Source: Longimicrobiales bacterium (GTDB lineage Bacteria > Gemmatimonadota > Gemmatimonadetes > Longimicrobiales > Gaopeijiaceae). Taken from it: 64,000 nucleotides of DNA. Made by a program: the position numbers and the translations under genes. The stretch is from positions 847,340-911,339 of the forward strand of contig OX638356.1 of NCBI GenBank assembly GCA_951813395.1, in the 5' to 3' direction. How positions within the stretch are numbered: the stretch's first letter is position 1; each line of letters opens with the position of its first letter. The notes below the pieces were generated by a model that did no database searches, was not told the DNA's origin, and was given only the letters and a program-made list of their open reading frames with translations. This document shows, one piece after another, positions 27,041-35,636 of this stretch.

Positions 27041-27706
27041 ATGAAAGTAAGCACTTCCCCGATCCGCGCGGGGCGCGCCGCCGCGTTCGCGACCGTCGCC
27101 GCCGCCGCCACCGCCCTCGCTGCCTGCAGCCCGGCCATCGTCGCCCGCGTCGACGCCGTCTTCGCCGACTACGCCAGCCCCGCCGGGCCCGGATGCTCCC
27201 TGGGCGTGATCCGGGACGGGCGCCTGATCCACGCCACCGGCTACGGCACCGCCAACCTCGACCACGGCATCCCGAACGGCCCCGCGACGATCTTTCGTGT
27301 CGGCTCGGTCTCGAAGCAATTCACGGCCGCCGCGATCGCCCTGCTCAGCATTCGTCGTGAACTGGACCTGGATGCTCCAGTCCGCGACTACATCCCGGAG
27401 TTCCCCGACTACGCGGACCCTCCCACCATCAGACACCTGGTTCATCACCGCGCGCGTTACGCGGGATCCTTCCACAGCCCCGAGTTGAATGCCGCCTACC
27501 GGATTCTGGAGGAGGGCGGCACGGGGCTCACGCTCCACGCGGGACGCCTCGACCCGGCCACGCTGCTGGCCGATTCGGACGGGGTGCTCACCGGCGAGCG
27601 CGGCATGACCTTCCGATTCTCGCAGCTGGTCGACGGCCGCTACCAGGCGATGACGGTCGACGCGGGACGGGTCAGGAACCTGCGTTTCGAGCGGGCCGGG
27701 GGCTGA
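27041..27706 (+). pseudogene. Internally deleted serine hydrolase (beta-lactamase class C-like), reading frame intact
   Basis: 221 residues with a lipobox at Cys29. Residues 35-137 match the first part of a class C beta-lactamase/esterase: GCSLGVIRDGRLIHATGYG and the nucleophile SxxK as Ser89 and Lys92 (GSVSKQFTAAA). The usual continuation IRHLLHHTSG is present as IRHLVHHRARYAG, then the sequence jumps to what looks like the far C-terminal domain (MTFRFSQLVDGRYQAMTVDAGRVRNLRFER). The YxN and KTG motifs and about 200 or more residues are missing. An in-frame deletion near nt 27455-27480 is the simplest reading. Probably non-catalytic. The downstream P450 starts 7 bp later. Confidence 0.75.
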
Positions 27707-27713
27707 GCGGACG

Positions 27714-28943
27714 GTGCCCGCGACCTTCACCCTCACCGACGACCTCTTCGCACCCGAGGTGATCGCCGACCCCTACACCTACTTCGGTGCCCTCCGCGAG
27801 ATCGAACCGGTGCACCGGAACGACCGGTTCGGCCTGTGGCTGGTGACCGGATACGAGGAGCTTGTGTGGATCCTGCGCCACCACGAACTCTTTTCGTCGG
27901 CCGTGATCAAGCGCGTCGCGGCGCCGCCCTACCCGCCGGTCGATGCGGCCGACCTGCCGCTTTTCGACGAGATCCGCGAGTTCCGCGCGAACCAGCTCGT
28001 GGAACAGGACCGCCCCGAGCACCTGCACCAGCGAGGTGTCGTCCACGGATACTTCACGCCCAAGGCGATGGAACGGTGGCGCCCGTTCGTGCGCGCGGCG
28101 GTGGCCGAGATCCTCGATGGCGTTCACGCCGGTGGGACTATGGAAGTGCTGACGGAGCTCGCCGCGCCGCTTCCAGTGCGCATTATCGCGGAGATGATGG
28201 GTGTTCCGTACGAGGACCGGGACCGCCTTCGGGCGATGGCCGACGGAATCCTGTACATCAATCGCGGCGAGCCCCATCGTCTCCGCCCGCTCGTTGACGC
28301 CGTGAGGGGAATCGTCGACTATGCGTCGCCGCTCGTGAAGGAACGGATTGTGGAACCGGGGACGGATTTCATTTCGGTGCTTGCCGAGGGCGAAAGCCGG
28401 GGCGTATTCGACAGGCGGCAGGTGCTGGTGAACACGGGCCTGCTGCTCTTTGCGGGCCACGAGACGACGATGAACCTGATTTGCAACGGGCTTCTGGCCT
28501 TCATTCGCAATCCCGGCCAGTGGGAGCGGCTCCGGGCCGACCCCGGGGGAATGGCGCGGTTGGCCACCGAGGAGTGCCTGCGCTACGATCCGCCGGTCAA
28601 GTCGACCCAGCGGATTGCCGCCGAAGACGTCGAGATCGCGGGGCGGACGATCCGCGGGGGCGAGCCGTTGCGCTGGATCATGGCTGCGGCGAACCGCGAT
28701 CCGGCTGTCTTCAGCGATCCGGACACGTTCGATATCGGGCGGCAGCCCAACCCGCATCTGTCGTTCGGGTCGGGAATCCACTACTGCCTGGGAGCCACGC
28801 TGGCGCGGATCGAGGGGCAGGAGGTGTTCCGCGGCCTCGCGGAGCGATTCTCCCGCTTCGAACTGGCCACCGACCGGATCGAGTACCAGCCCAGCCTGCA
28901 ATTCCGGTCGGTCAAGTCGCTGCCCGTGCGGTGGTCGGCATGA
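27714..28943 (+). CDS. Cytochrome P450 (bacterial class I type)
   Basis: 409 residues from a GTG at 27714. The I-helix oxygen-activation motif AGHETT is at 247-252, the ExxR pair is Glu287/Arg290 (EECLR), and the heme loop FGSGIHYCLGATLAR has Cys358. Length and the FTPKAMERWRP region fit soluble bacterial P450s that take electrons from a ferredoxin. The ferredoxin gene follows with an ATGA overlap, giving a dedicated redox partner. No ferredoxin reductase is visible nearby. The substrate is unknown. Confidence 0.95.
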   Translation: MPATFTLTDDLFAPEVIADPYTYFGALREIEPVHRNDRFGLWLVTGYEELVWILRHHELFSSAVIKRVAAPPYPPVDAADLPLFDEIREFRANQLVEQDRPEHLHQRGVVHGYFTPKAMERWRPFVRAAVAEILDGVHAGGTMEVLTELAAPLPVRIIAEMMGVPYEDRDRLRAMADGILYINRGEPHRLRPLVDAVRGIVDYASPLVKERIVEPGTDFISVLAEGESRGVFDRRQVLVNTGLLLFAGHETTMNLICNGLLAFIRNPGQWERLRADPGGMARLATEECLRYDPPVKSTQRIAAEDVEIAGRTIRGGEPLRWIMAAANRDPAVFSDPDTFDIGRQPNPHLSFGSGIHYCLGATLARIEGQEVFRGLAERFSRFELATDRIEYQPSLQFRSVKSLPVRWSA

Positions 28944-29248
28944 GTGGATCCCCGCAGGACCCGATCGTCGGCCCACCGGGACCCGAACCGCTCGCCGCTG
29001 CCGCTGCCGCTGCCAGGAAGAGCGTGCCCGAACGGCTCGACGTGCACGTCGACCATGACCGATGCGTCGGCAACGGCATGTGCCTGGAATTCGCCACCGG
29101 CGTTTTCGCCCACAACGCGCGACGCCAGGCGGAAGTCGTGGACCCCGAAGGAGACGCAGCCGAGGACATCATCGTGGCCGCTGAAAACTGCCCGACAGCC
29201 GCCATCCAGCTCAGCGACGCGGCGACGGGCGAGCCGTACGAGGTGTAG
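28940..29248 (+). CDS. 3Fe-4S-type ferredoxin, P450 redox partner
   Basis: 102 residues from ATG 28940, overlapping the P450 stop by 4 nt. After a 30-residue Pro/Ala-rich leader comes the single-cluster ferredoxin pattern with Cys42, Cys48 (RCVGNGMC) and Cys84 (NCPTAAI). The second position of the usual four-cysteine set is Asn45, so a [3Fe-4S] cluster is expected, as in many P450-linked ferredoxins. The tight overlap with the P450 gene supports a donor role. The leader is unusual in length and has no clear targeting signal. Confidence 0.9.
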   Translation: MSGSPQDPIVGPPGPEPLAAAAAAARKSVPERLDVHVDHDRCVGNGMCLEFATGVFAHNARRQAEVVDPEGDAAEDIIVAAENCPTAAIQLSDAATGEPYEV

Positions 29249-29254
29249 CGGCCC

Positions 29255-30085
29255 ATGGACAGGAAACCCCCGGCAACCGAACGGCGAAGCATCAGTGTTC
29301 TCGACTTCGCGCGCCGCAAGAAGGCGGGAGAGCCGATCGTCATGATCACCGCGTACGACGCCCTGTTCGCTTCTCTGGTGGACGCGGCCGGGGTCGACGC
29401 GATTCTGGTGGGTGACTCGCTGGTGTCGGTGCTCTGCGGAGAAAAGACGACACTGTCCGCGACCGTCGACCAGATGATCTACCATGGGCGCATTGTCTGC
29501 CGGGGCGCGTCGCGGGCGCTGGTCGTGGTCGACATGCCCTTTCTCAGCTACCAGGTGTCGCCTGTGGACGCGGTCCGGAACGGGGGGCGCATTCTCAAGG
29601 AGACGGGCGCCGGCGCGGTGAAGGTGGAGGGCGGCGCCGAGATCGCGCCTGCGGTGGAAGCGCTCGTGAAGGCGGGGGTTCCGGTGATGGGGCACGTCGG
29701 CTTCACGCCCCAGTCGGTGCACGCGCTGGGAGGGCCCCGGGTCCAGGGACGGGCCGAAGGCGCGCTCGAGAAGCTGTTGGGCGACGCCAGGGCACTCGAG
29801 AACGCGGGTGTCTTCGCGATCGTCCTGGAACTCATGCCGGCGCTGATCGCGCAACGGCTGACGACGGGTCTCGCGGTGCCCACGATCGGCATCGGCGCCG
29901 GTCCACGCTGCGACGGACAGGTGCTCGTGCTGCACGACCTGCTCGGTCTGAACGAGGGATTCGCTCCCCGCTTCCTGAAACGGTACGCCGAGCTGGGCGA
30001 GGAGGTGCGGGGCGCGGTCGAGCGCTACGCGCAGGAGGTACGGAAGGGCAAGTTCCCCGGGCCCGAACACGTGTACAAGGTGTGA
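29255..30085 (+). CDS. panB: 3-methyl-2-oxobutanoate hydroxymethyltransferase
   Basis: 276 residues, the full family length. PanB transfers a hydroxymethyl group from methylenetetrahydrofolate to 2-oxoisovalerate to give ketopantoate, the first step of pantothenate and CoA synthesis. Visible features are VMITAYDALFASLVDAAGVDAILVGDSL at the N-terminus, AVKVEGG, VPVMGHVGFTPQS, and VPTIGIGAGPRCDGQVLVLHD. It lies 6 bp after the ferredoxin gene and is likely cotranscribed with the P450 pair. No panC or panD is seen in the window. The converging leucine dehydrogenase also acts at branched-chain oxoacids. Confidence 0.95.
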   Translation: MDRKPPATERRSISVLDFARRKKAGEPIVMITAYDALFASLVDAAGVDAILVGDSLVSVLCGEKTTLSATVDQMIYHGRIVCRGASRALVVVDMPFLSYQVSPVDAVRNGGRILKETGAGAVKVEGGAEIAPAVEALVKAGVPVMGHVGFTPQSVHALGGPRVQGRAEGALEKLLGDARALENAGVFAIVLELMPALIAQRLTTGLAVPTIGIGAGPRCDGQVLVLHDLLGLNEGFAPRFLKRYAELGEEVRGAVERYAQEVRKGKFPGPEHVYKV

Positions 30086-30130
30086 CGCCGGGTCGCCTGG
30101 GCCCGGTCCCCTGCGCCCGGCCGCAATTCC

Positions 30131-31180
30131 CTACCGCCGGGTCGCGATCCGTTCTTCGGCCATCCAGTCGGCGGCGGCCGCCGTGCTCGTCCCCAATTCC
30201 GCTGCCAGCTTGATCACCTGGAGCGTCTGGTCGTAGATCTGCGTCACCTTGGAGTAGATCGTGAAATCCTCCGTGGGCCGCCCGAAGACCTCCTCCTGAC
30301 AACGGATCAGGCCGCCGGAGTTGACGAGGTAGTCGGGCCCGTAGGTGATTCCACGTGCCATGAGCGCGTCCGCGTGGCGAGCTTCGGCCAGCACGTTGTT
30401 TGCGCCCCCCGCCACCGCCGGACAGCGAAGCCGGGGCACGGTGTCGTCGTTGATCACGCCCCCGATCGAGTTGGGTGAGAACACGTCGCATTCCACGTCG
30501 CAGATCTCCTCCGTGGGCACGACCTCGGCGCCCATTTCACTTGCGGCGCGGACCGTGACCGGTTCGTAGATGTCGGCGACGGTGAGCTTCGCGCCGGCCT
30601 CGTGGCAGAAGCGCGCCACCGCGAAGCCGACGTTGCCCAGCCCCTGGATCGCGATATGACGCCCGGCGAGCGTGTCGCTGCCCGTCGTGGCCTTCAGCAC
30701 CGCCCTGATTCCGCAACTGACGCCGTACGCAGTCGTCCGCGAAGGGTCGCCCGCGCCTCCCGCGGACTCGTTCACGCAGGCGACGTGTCTTGTTGCACCG
30801 CGAATGACCGCCATGTCGTGGGAGTTGGTGCCGATATCCTGACCGGCGATGTACTCGCCTCCCATCGTCTCTACGAAACGTCCCAGGGCGCGCAGCATGG
30901 CCGGATTCTTCGAGGTCCGCGCGTCCCCGATCACCACGGACTTGCCGCCGCCCAGGTCGACGCCGCTGATCGCGGCCTTGTAGGTCATGCCGCGCGACAG
31001 GCGCAGCACGTCGTTCAACGCTTCTTCTTCGGTCCGGTACGGCAGCATCCGCACGCCCCCGAGCGCTGGACCCAGGGTCGTGTCGTGAATCGCGACGATT
31101 GCCCGCAGCCCCGACTCGTTGTCGTTGCAGAAAACCACCTTCTCGTAATCATATTCGGAAAGACGCTCAAACACATGCAT
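30131..31180 (-). CDS. ldh: Leucine (branched-chain amino acid) dehydrogenase
   Basis: NAD-dependent oxidative deamination of leucine, valine or isoleucine to the oxoacid. Starting at ATG 31180 the N-terminus (MHVFERLSEYDYEKVVFC) lines up without offset with Bacillus leucine dehydrogenases. The two catalytic lysines then fall at the canonical 68 and 80 (GMTYKAA and GGGKSVV). The Rossmann motif GLGNVGFAVARFC is central, and PAVAGGANNVL follows. An alternative ATG at 31198 adds six residues. The enzyme may make 2-oxoisovalerate, the PanB substrate; the genes converge 45 bp apart. Confidence 0.93.
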   Translation of the reverse strand: MHVFERLSEYDYEKVVFCNDNESGLRAIVAIHDTTLGPALGGVRMLPYRTEEEALNDVLRLSRGMTYKAAISGVDLGGGKSVVIGDARTSKNPAMLRALGRFVETMGGEYIAGQDIGTNSHDMAVIRGATRHVACVNESAGGAGDPSRTTAYGVSCGIRAVLKATTGSDTLAGRHIAIQGLGNVGFAVARFCHEAGAKLTVADIYEPVTVRAASEMGAEVVPTEEICDVECDVFSPNSIGGVINDDTVPRLRCPAVAGGANNVLAEARHADALMARGITYGPDYLVNSGGLIRCQEEVFGRPTEDFTIYSKVTQIYDQTLQVIKLAAELGTSTAAAADWMAEERIATRR

Positions 31181-31415
31181 CGGACGGGTGAGCTCCAATT
31201 CTTCTGATCGACTATGGGAAACCTCGCCGCACCGGCCCCTCGCCAGGTCGACGACACCTCAAGATGGAAAACAACCCCGTAAAATAAGCCCAACGGAGCC
31301 TGCGCGCCGAACGGTTGCGGTTGCCCGTTTGCGGGTCTACGGTACCGGATCCGCAGTTGCCGGGCGCGCCTGGAAGGGCGACTCCCACTTCTCGAACCAG
31401 CTTGCTGGAGGACTC

Positions 31416-32717
31416 ATGACCACGCTTCATTCGGCCACCGCGGCCAGCCAGTCGCGCCCCGTCCTGTTGGCGCTTGCCGCAGCGGGCCTCATCCTCTCGC
31501 CGGGAGTCCGTCCCGCGACAGCCCAGGAATCGGCCGATCCGGTGGCTGAACTGGTCGCCCGCCTCACGCTCGACGACTACAAGGCCACCCTGAAAGGCTT
31601 GACGCAGTTCGGGGACCGCAGACAGGGGACACAGCGCAACCGGGACGCGGTGGACTGGATCGAAACCACCCTGCAGGACTTCGGCTGCACCAGCACCGAG
31701 CGCGTCTTCTACATGTTCCCGCCCCCGGACGCCCGGCCGCGGCGTGCTCCGCCGCAACGTTCCGCCGGGCCCCCGCGTGCGCGCCCGCAGCAGCGGCAGG
31801 AGGAGGACCTGACCACCGCGACAGGGGGGCGGGTCGGTCGGCGCGGAGCCGGTTCCGGCGGCAGCGTGATCTTCGGCTACCGGGGCCGCACCGGCGTGAA
31901 TCGCGACCTCATGGCCCAGCCCGACGAGCGCATCCGTGAACTGAACCGCGAAGAGCCGGTGGACGGCGAGCGGTCTCAGGTCTACTGCACCAAGGTGGGC
32001 ACGACGCGTCCCGACGAGATGTACATCGTCGGCGCGCACATGGACGGACACGGCGTGAACGAGGCCGTGGACGACGACGGGTCCGGTACGGCTCTCGTCA
32101 TGGAACTCGCCCGCATCTTCAGCTCACCGGACGTGCAGACCGAACGCTCGATCCGCTTCGCACTGTGGAACAACGAGGAGACGGGGCTGAATGGCGCGCG
32201 CGCGTACGTGGCGCAGCGGCAGGAGCTCCAGGGCGTGGAGGATCCACCGGGTTCCGGGCACTACCCCGAGCCGCGATGGCTGGGGATGATTCAGCACGAC
32301 ATGATGCTGTGGGATCACGGAGCACCGGGTCCCGACGGACGGGTCAGCCGCGATCAGCGCCCCGAAGCCGACGTCAACATCGAGTTTCAGTCGAATTCCG
32401 ATATGGCGCGGGAGTCGATGGAACTGGCGTTCTTTTTCAAGGCCGCCAACGAGCGCTACGCCACCGACTACCCCGCGACGGTCGGCCCCCACATGACCAA
32501 CACCGACTCCACGCCCTTCATGAACCTCGTCGCGGCGATCAGCCTTCGGGAGAACGAACGCGGGGCGCATGTGGGCGCCGGGTGGAATCCCAACTGGCAT
32601 CAGCCCACCGACGTGTGGACGACCTACACGGACGACGACTTCCGGCTCGGGTTGAACGCCGCACAGACGACGCTGGCCGCGATTGCGCAACTGGCCGGTG
32701 CGGAGGTGGTGCCTTAG
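31416..32717 (+). CDS. Secreted M28-family zinc peptidase
   Basis: 433 residues from ATG 31416, preceded by GGAGGA at a good distance; the frame is open upstream but not protein-like. The signal peptide covers about residues 1-37 (ending TAQE). Zinc-site segments of the M28 co-catalytic fold are visible: YIVGAHMDGHG, AVDDDGSGTALVMELA, LWNNEETGLNGA, MIQHDMM and a late NWHQPTD. Between residues about 105 and 155 there is a Pro/Arg/Gly/Gln-rich low-complexity insert. The TAG stop lies exactly at the edge of a 245-bp repeat element. Confidence 0.9.
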   Translation: MTTLHSATAASQSRPVLLALAAAGLILSPGVRPATAQESADPVAELVARLTLDDYKATLKGLTQFGDRRQGTQRNRDAVDWIETTLQDFGCTSTERVFYMFPPPDARPRRAPPQRSAGPPRARPQQRQEEDLTTATGGRVGRRGAGSGGSVIFGYRGRTGVNRDLMAQPDERIRELNREEPVDGERSQVYCTKVGTTRPDEMYIVGAHMDGHGVNEAVDDDGSGTALVMELARIFSSPDVQTERSIRFALWNNEETGLNGARAYVAQRQELQGVEDPPGSGHYPEPRWLGMIQHDMMLWDHGAPGPDGRVSRDQRPEADVNIEFQSNSDMARESMELAFFFKAANERYATDYPATVGPHMTNTDSTPFMNLVAAISLRENERGAHVGAGWNPNWHQPTDVWTTYTDDDFRLGLNAAQTTLAAIAQLAGAEVVP

Positions 32718-32962
32718 CAGCCCGTGGACAAAATCCCCCCGGCATTCGACCGGCGATGCATCCGGGCCGGGCGCTCGGCTTCACCCCTTCACGCTGTAAA
32801 GCAAAGTTTACATGATGTCATGTTTACTATACATCGTGTCTTGTCGGGGCCGTGCTCTGCGTTGCTCCTCGGGCCCGTAGCGCTGCTACTGGCCTTTCGT
32901 CGCGCCTTGCCGGCCCGGCGCCTCGCCGCTCTCGGTGCTCGGGCGGATTCATCCACGGACTG
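32718..32962 (+). repeat. 245-bp MITE-like repeat element, copy 1
   Basis: This segment recurs in inverted orientation at 51727-51971, with the same length of 245 bp and roughly 80-85% identity by eye. The ends are imperfect 12-bp inverted repeats: CAGCCCGTGGAC on the left and the complement of CAGTCCGTGGAT on the right. TTAG flanks both ends (32714-32717 and 32963-32966), a possible 4-bp target duplication, and the left one holds the TAG stop of the M28 gene. The right flank repeats TTAGCAGCCC. An 80-codon frame starting GTG at 32724 is open in both copies. No transposase is inside. Confidence 0.8.
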
Positions 32963-32972
32963 TTAGCAGCCC

Positions 32973-33932
32973 TCAGGAGACGCCGCTAAACCGCGCGATC
33001 TCGGCCTCCGCCGCGATGTAGCCGAAGCCCGCCCAGCCGGAGCCCTCCAGAATACGGCGGAACATCTCTTCGGCCTGCTCGGATCGCCCGTTGTACAGGT
33101 GCCACGTGGCCACGCCGTACGCGATCGCCACGCCGGCGGGGTCGTCCTCCTCCGGGTTCCACAGCTCGTCGGCCCCGATCTCTCCCCTGTACATCAGGAG
33201 GAGGCGGTGGTAGCTCGTGTTCTCGATCACGTCCAGCTCCGCCGTGATCGGCTCCAGGACGGCGGCGGCTTCCTCGTCGCGGCCCAGTCGGCGCAGCGCC
33301 ATGTACCACCAGTGCGAGATCGCGACCAGCTGGTCGGGGTTCGTGGTCACGGCGAAGTAGGCCTCGTACGACGGCAACGCGGCCTCGAAGTCGCCCTTCA
33401 GGTAGTGGGCGAGCGCGAGGTGGTAGTGGATGTTCGACTGCAGGGTGCTCGTGGGGATGCCGCGCTCGTTCGGCTGACCGTCCGGCTCCACCTCGTCGGG
33501 ATGGCCCTCCACGAGCGTGGCCGCATGAGACAGGTCCTCGATGGCGCGGTCGAATTCCCGGACACTGATCCAGCGGTGCCCGCGGTGGCGGTACATGCGC
33601 GCATCGCCGGGGTGCTTGCGGATGCCCTCCGCGAATACTTCGATCGCGTCCCGGTATTGGCTCGTGTAGCCGATGCGCCGGCCCAGCCAGATGATCGCGT
33701 CCGCGTCGTCGGGGTCGGACTCGTAATCGGCCCGGGCGGCATCCACGTCCGCTGCCTGGCGGGCCGCCACCTCGGGCGACGGCAGCATGGGATAGAGCGG
33801 ATCGCCCAGCAGCGAGATGGCCTCGGCTCCCTCGGGCAGCGCCACGTCGGCCGAACCGCTGTCGGCCGCGCCGCATGCGGCGGACAGTGAAACGAGGGGC
33901 AACAGAGCAGCGGTGAGAAGCGTGCGGTGCAT
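32973..33932 (-). CDS. TPR-repeat lipoprotein
   Basis: 319 residues from ATG 33932 with a lipobox at Cys20 (LVSLSAAC). The body consists of helical tetratricopeptide-type repeats: DADAIIWLGRRIGYTSQYRDAIEVFAEGIRKHPGD, YRHRGHRWISVREFDRAIEDLSHAATL, YHLALAHYLKGDFEAALPSYEAYF, and a final one before WAGFGYIAAEAEIARF. Such lipoproteins are protein-binding adaptors; nothing points to a specific partner. It is divergent from the cytochrome/PHM-like gene at 34091, and its 3' end borders the repeat element. Confidence 0.83.
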   Translation of the reverse strand: MHRTLLTAALLPLVSLSAACGAADSGSADVALPEGAEAISLLGDPLYPMLPSPEVAARQAADVDAARADYESDPDDADAIIWLGRRIGYTSQYRDAIEVFAEGIRKHPGDARMYRHRGHRWISVREFDRAIEDLSHAATLVEGHPDEVEPDGQPNERGIPTSTLQSNIHYHLALAHYLKGDFEAALPSYEAYFAVTTNPDQLVAISHWWYMALRRLGRDEEAAAVLEPITAELDVIENTSYHRLLLMYRGEIGADELWNPEEDDPAGVAIAYGVATWHLYNGRSEQAEEMFRRILEGSGWAGFGYIAAEAEIARFSGVS

Positions 33933-34018
33933 GCGGGCGTCCCGGTTGATGAGGGCTGGGAGTGTTTTCGGGGACAAGGTTGTCGTCCGGGTCGGCCGGG
34001 GCAACGGGACGGCTGCTT

Positions 34019-34047
34019 TTGCACGGAGAAGGCGGGCCGGGTAGACT
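34019..34047 (+). promoter_or_regulatory. Possible promoter of the second cytochrome/PHM-like module
   Basis: TTGCAC at 34019-34024 and TAGACT at 34042-34047 are separated by exactly 17 bp and lie 44 bp before the ATG at 34091. A purine-rich GGAGGAAAAA follows at 34071. Matches to consensus are only partial, so this is a candidate. Confidence 0.3.
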
Positions 34048-34090
34048 GTGGATCGTGACCCGACCCGACCGGAGGAAAAAGGCGCGCAGC

Positions 34091-35632
34091 ATGTCAATCG
34101 CAAAGCTGTCCGGAATCACACTGCAGGTGTCCACGTTCGCCGTCGCGGCAGTCGTCGCCGTGGGCCTCGCGCCCGGCCCTCTGCCCGCCCAGACGGATGC
34201 CGCGCACACCGACGCTGCCACCGACGACATCACCTTCAGCCGCGACATCGCCCCCATCCTGCAGCGCGCCTGTGTGCGCTGCCACCGCGACAACGGCGTG
34301 GCGCCCATGTCGCTCGTCCGCTTCGACGAGGTCAAGCCCTACGCAAGCCGGATCGTGCGCCGCACCGGGATCCGCGACCGCATGGGGGCCATGCCGCCCT
34401 GGTACGTGGAGAAGAACATCGGCATCCAGCACTTCAAGGACGACATGTCGCTCGACGACCGCGAGATCGACGCGCTGGAGCAGTGGTGGCGCGCCGGAAC
34501 GCCCGAAGGCGATCCCGCGGACCTCCCGCCTCCGCTCGAGTTCGACGACGACATCGTTTGGGTCGCGGGCGAGCCCGACCTGGTCGTCCGCCTCCCCGAG
34601 GTGCTGGTCGAGGGCGACGTCCCCGACTGGTGGGGCGACATCGAACCCATCCCGACCGGCCTCACCGAAGACCGCTACGCCAAGTCCGTCGAGATCCGCG
34701 AGGTCAACGACGTCGGCCGCAACGCGGAAGGCGCACACGAGGGGCGCCACACCGTCGGCGGCCGCTTCGTCGTGCACCACATGATCTGGAGCACGCGCGT
34801 GCCCGAGGCCGAGGCGGGCGACGGCCCCAGAACCATAAGCTGGCCCGTCCACGAAGTAGGCCGCGAGCCCGACATCTTCGACGAGGACGCGGGCCGTCTC
34901 CTGCGAGCGGGTTCGTCCGTCGTCTCGAACTCGCTGCACCTGCACTCCAACGGCCGCGACACCCGCGCCCACCTGGAGATCGGCTTCCGCTTCCACCCGC
35001 CCGACTACGAGCCCAGATACCGCCGCGCCTTCTTCGGCCTGGGCAACGGCAGCGACATCGACATCCGGGCAGGAGAGGCGGGCCAGGAACTGCACGCCTA
35101 CCAGGTCCTCAACCAGCACACCAAGATTGTCACCTTCGAACCCCACCTGCACGCGCCCGGCATGCGCATGTGCCTCGAGGCGATATGGGGCTTCAACGTC
35201 GAGACGATCAACTGCGTCGGCTACGACCACAACTGGGTGCGCGGCTACACCTACGCGCAGGACCACCAGCCGCTGCTGCCGAGGGGAACGGTCCTTCATA
35301 TCGTCGGCTACATGGACACGTCGGACTCGAACCGCAACGTGCCCGACACCCGCAACTGGCAGGGCTCGGGGAACCGCTCGGTGGCCAACATGTTCATCGA
35401 CCTCGGCATGCGGGTCGCGCTCACCGACGAGCAGTTCGTCGAGGAGATGGCGCTCCGCCGCGAACGTCTCGCACTCGGCCCCAACGACCACGTGATCGGG
35501 TGTCCGCTCTGCATGGTGATCCCCGAGAACGGGAACCCGCGCTACTACGTGGAGGATGGGGAGGGGGCCGGAGGCCAGGGCGACCAGGCCGGCGATTCCA
35601 CCCGCGCGAACCGTGGCCGCGGGAACCGGTAG
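34091..35632 (+). CDS. Secreted cytochrome c-copper type II (PHM-like) monooxygenase-like protein (module copy 2)
   Basis: 513 residues from ATG 34091, with a signal peptide ending near LPAQ (residue 34). It is a paralog of the protein at 13267-14652. The heme motif CVRCH is at the same residues 61-65 within FSRDIAPILQRAC, and EGDPADLPPPLEF is nearly identical in both. Copper-site candidates are HHM at 229-231, HLH at 283-285, HLH at 352-354, and Met434 in VANMFIDLGM. A late CPLC pair (GCPLCMVIPENGN) is unique to this copy. Divergence outside the motifs is large, so the duplication is old or the two arrived separately. Substrate unknown. Confidence 0.83.
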   Translation: MSIAKLSGITLQVSTFAVAAVVAVGLAPGPLPAQTDAAHTDAATDDITFSRDIAPILQRACVRCHRDNGVAPMSLVRFDEVKPYASRIVRRTGIRDRMGAMPPWYVEKNIGIQHFKDDMSLDDREIDALEQWWRAGTPEGDPADLPPPLEFDDDIVWVAGEPDLVVRLPEVLVEGDVPDWWGDIEPIPTGLTEDRYAKSVEIREVNDVGRNAEGAHEGRHTVGGRFVVHHMIWSTRVPEAEAGDGPRTISWPVHEVGREPDIFDEDAGRLLRAGSSVVSNSLHLHSNGRDTRAHLEIGFRFHPPDYEPRYRRAFFGLGNGSDIDIRAGEAGQELHAYQVLNQHTKIVTFEPHLHAPGMRMCLEAIWGFNVETINCVGYDHNWVRGYTYAQDHQPLLPRGTVLHIVGYMDTSDSNRNVPDTRNWQGSGNRSVANMFIDLGMRVALTDEQFVEEMALRRERLALGPNDHVIGCPLCMVIPENGNPRYYVEDGEGAGGQGDQAGDSTRANRGRGNR

Positions 35633-35636
35633 CGGG

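Noticed and set aside
30086-30130. GC-rich inverted repeat after panB as a terminator
   Set aside because: The stem is short and imperfect and there is no T-run.
32724-32966. Calling the 80-codon frame inside the repeat as a gene
   Set aside because: It begins within the terminal inverted repeat and may be chance; reported only as a finding.
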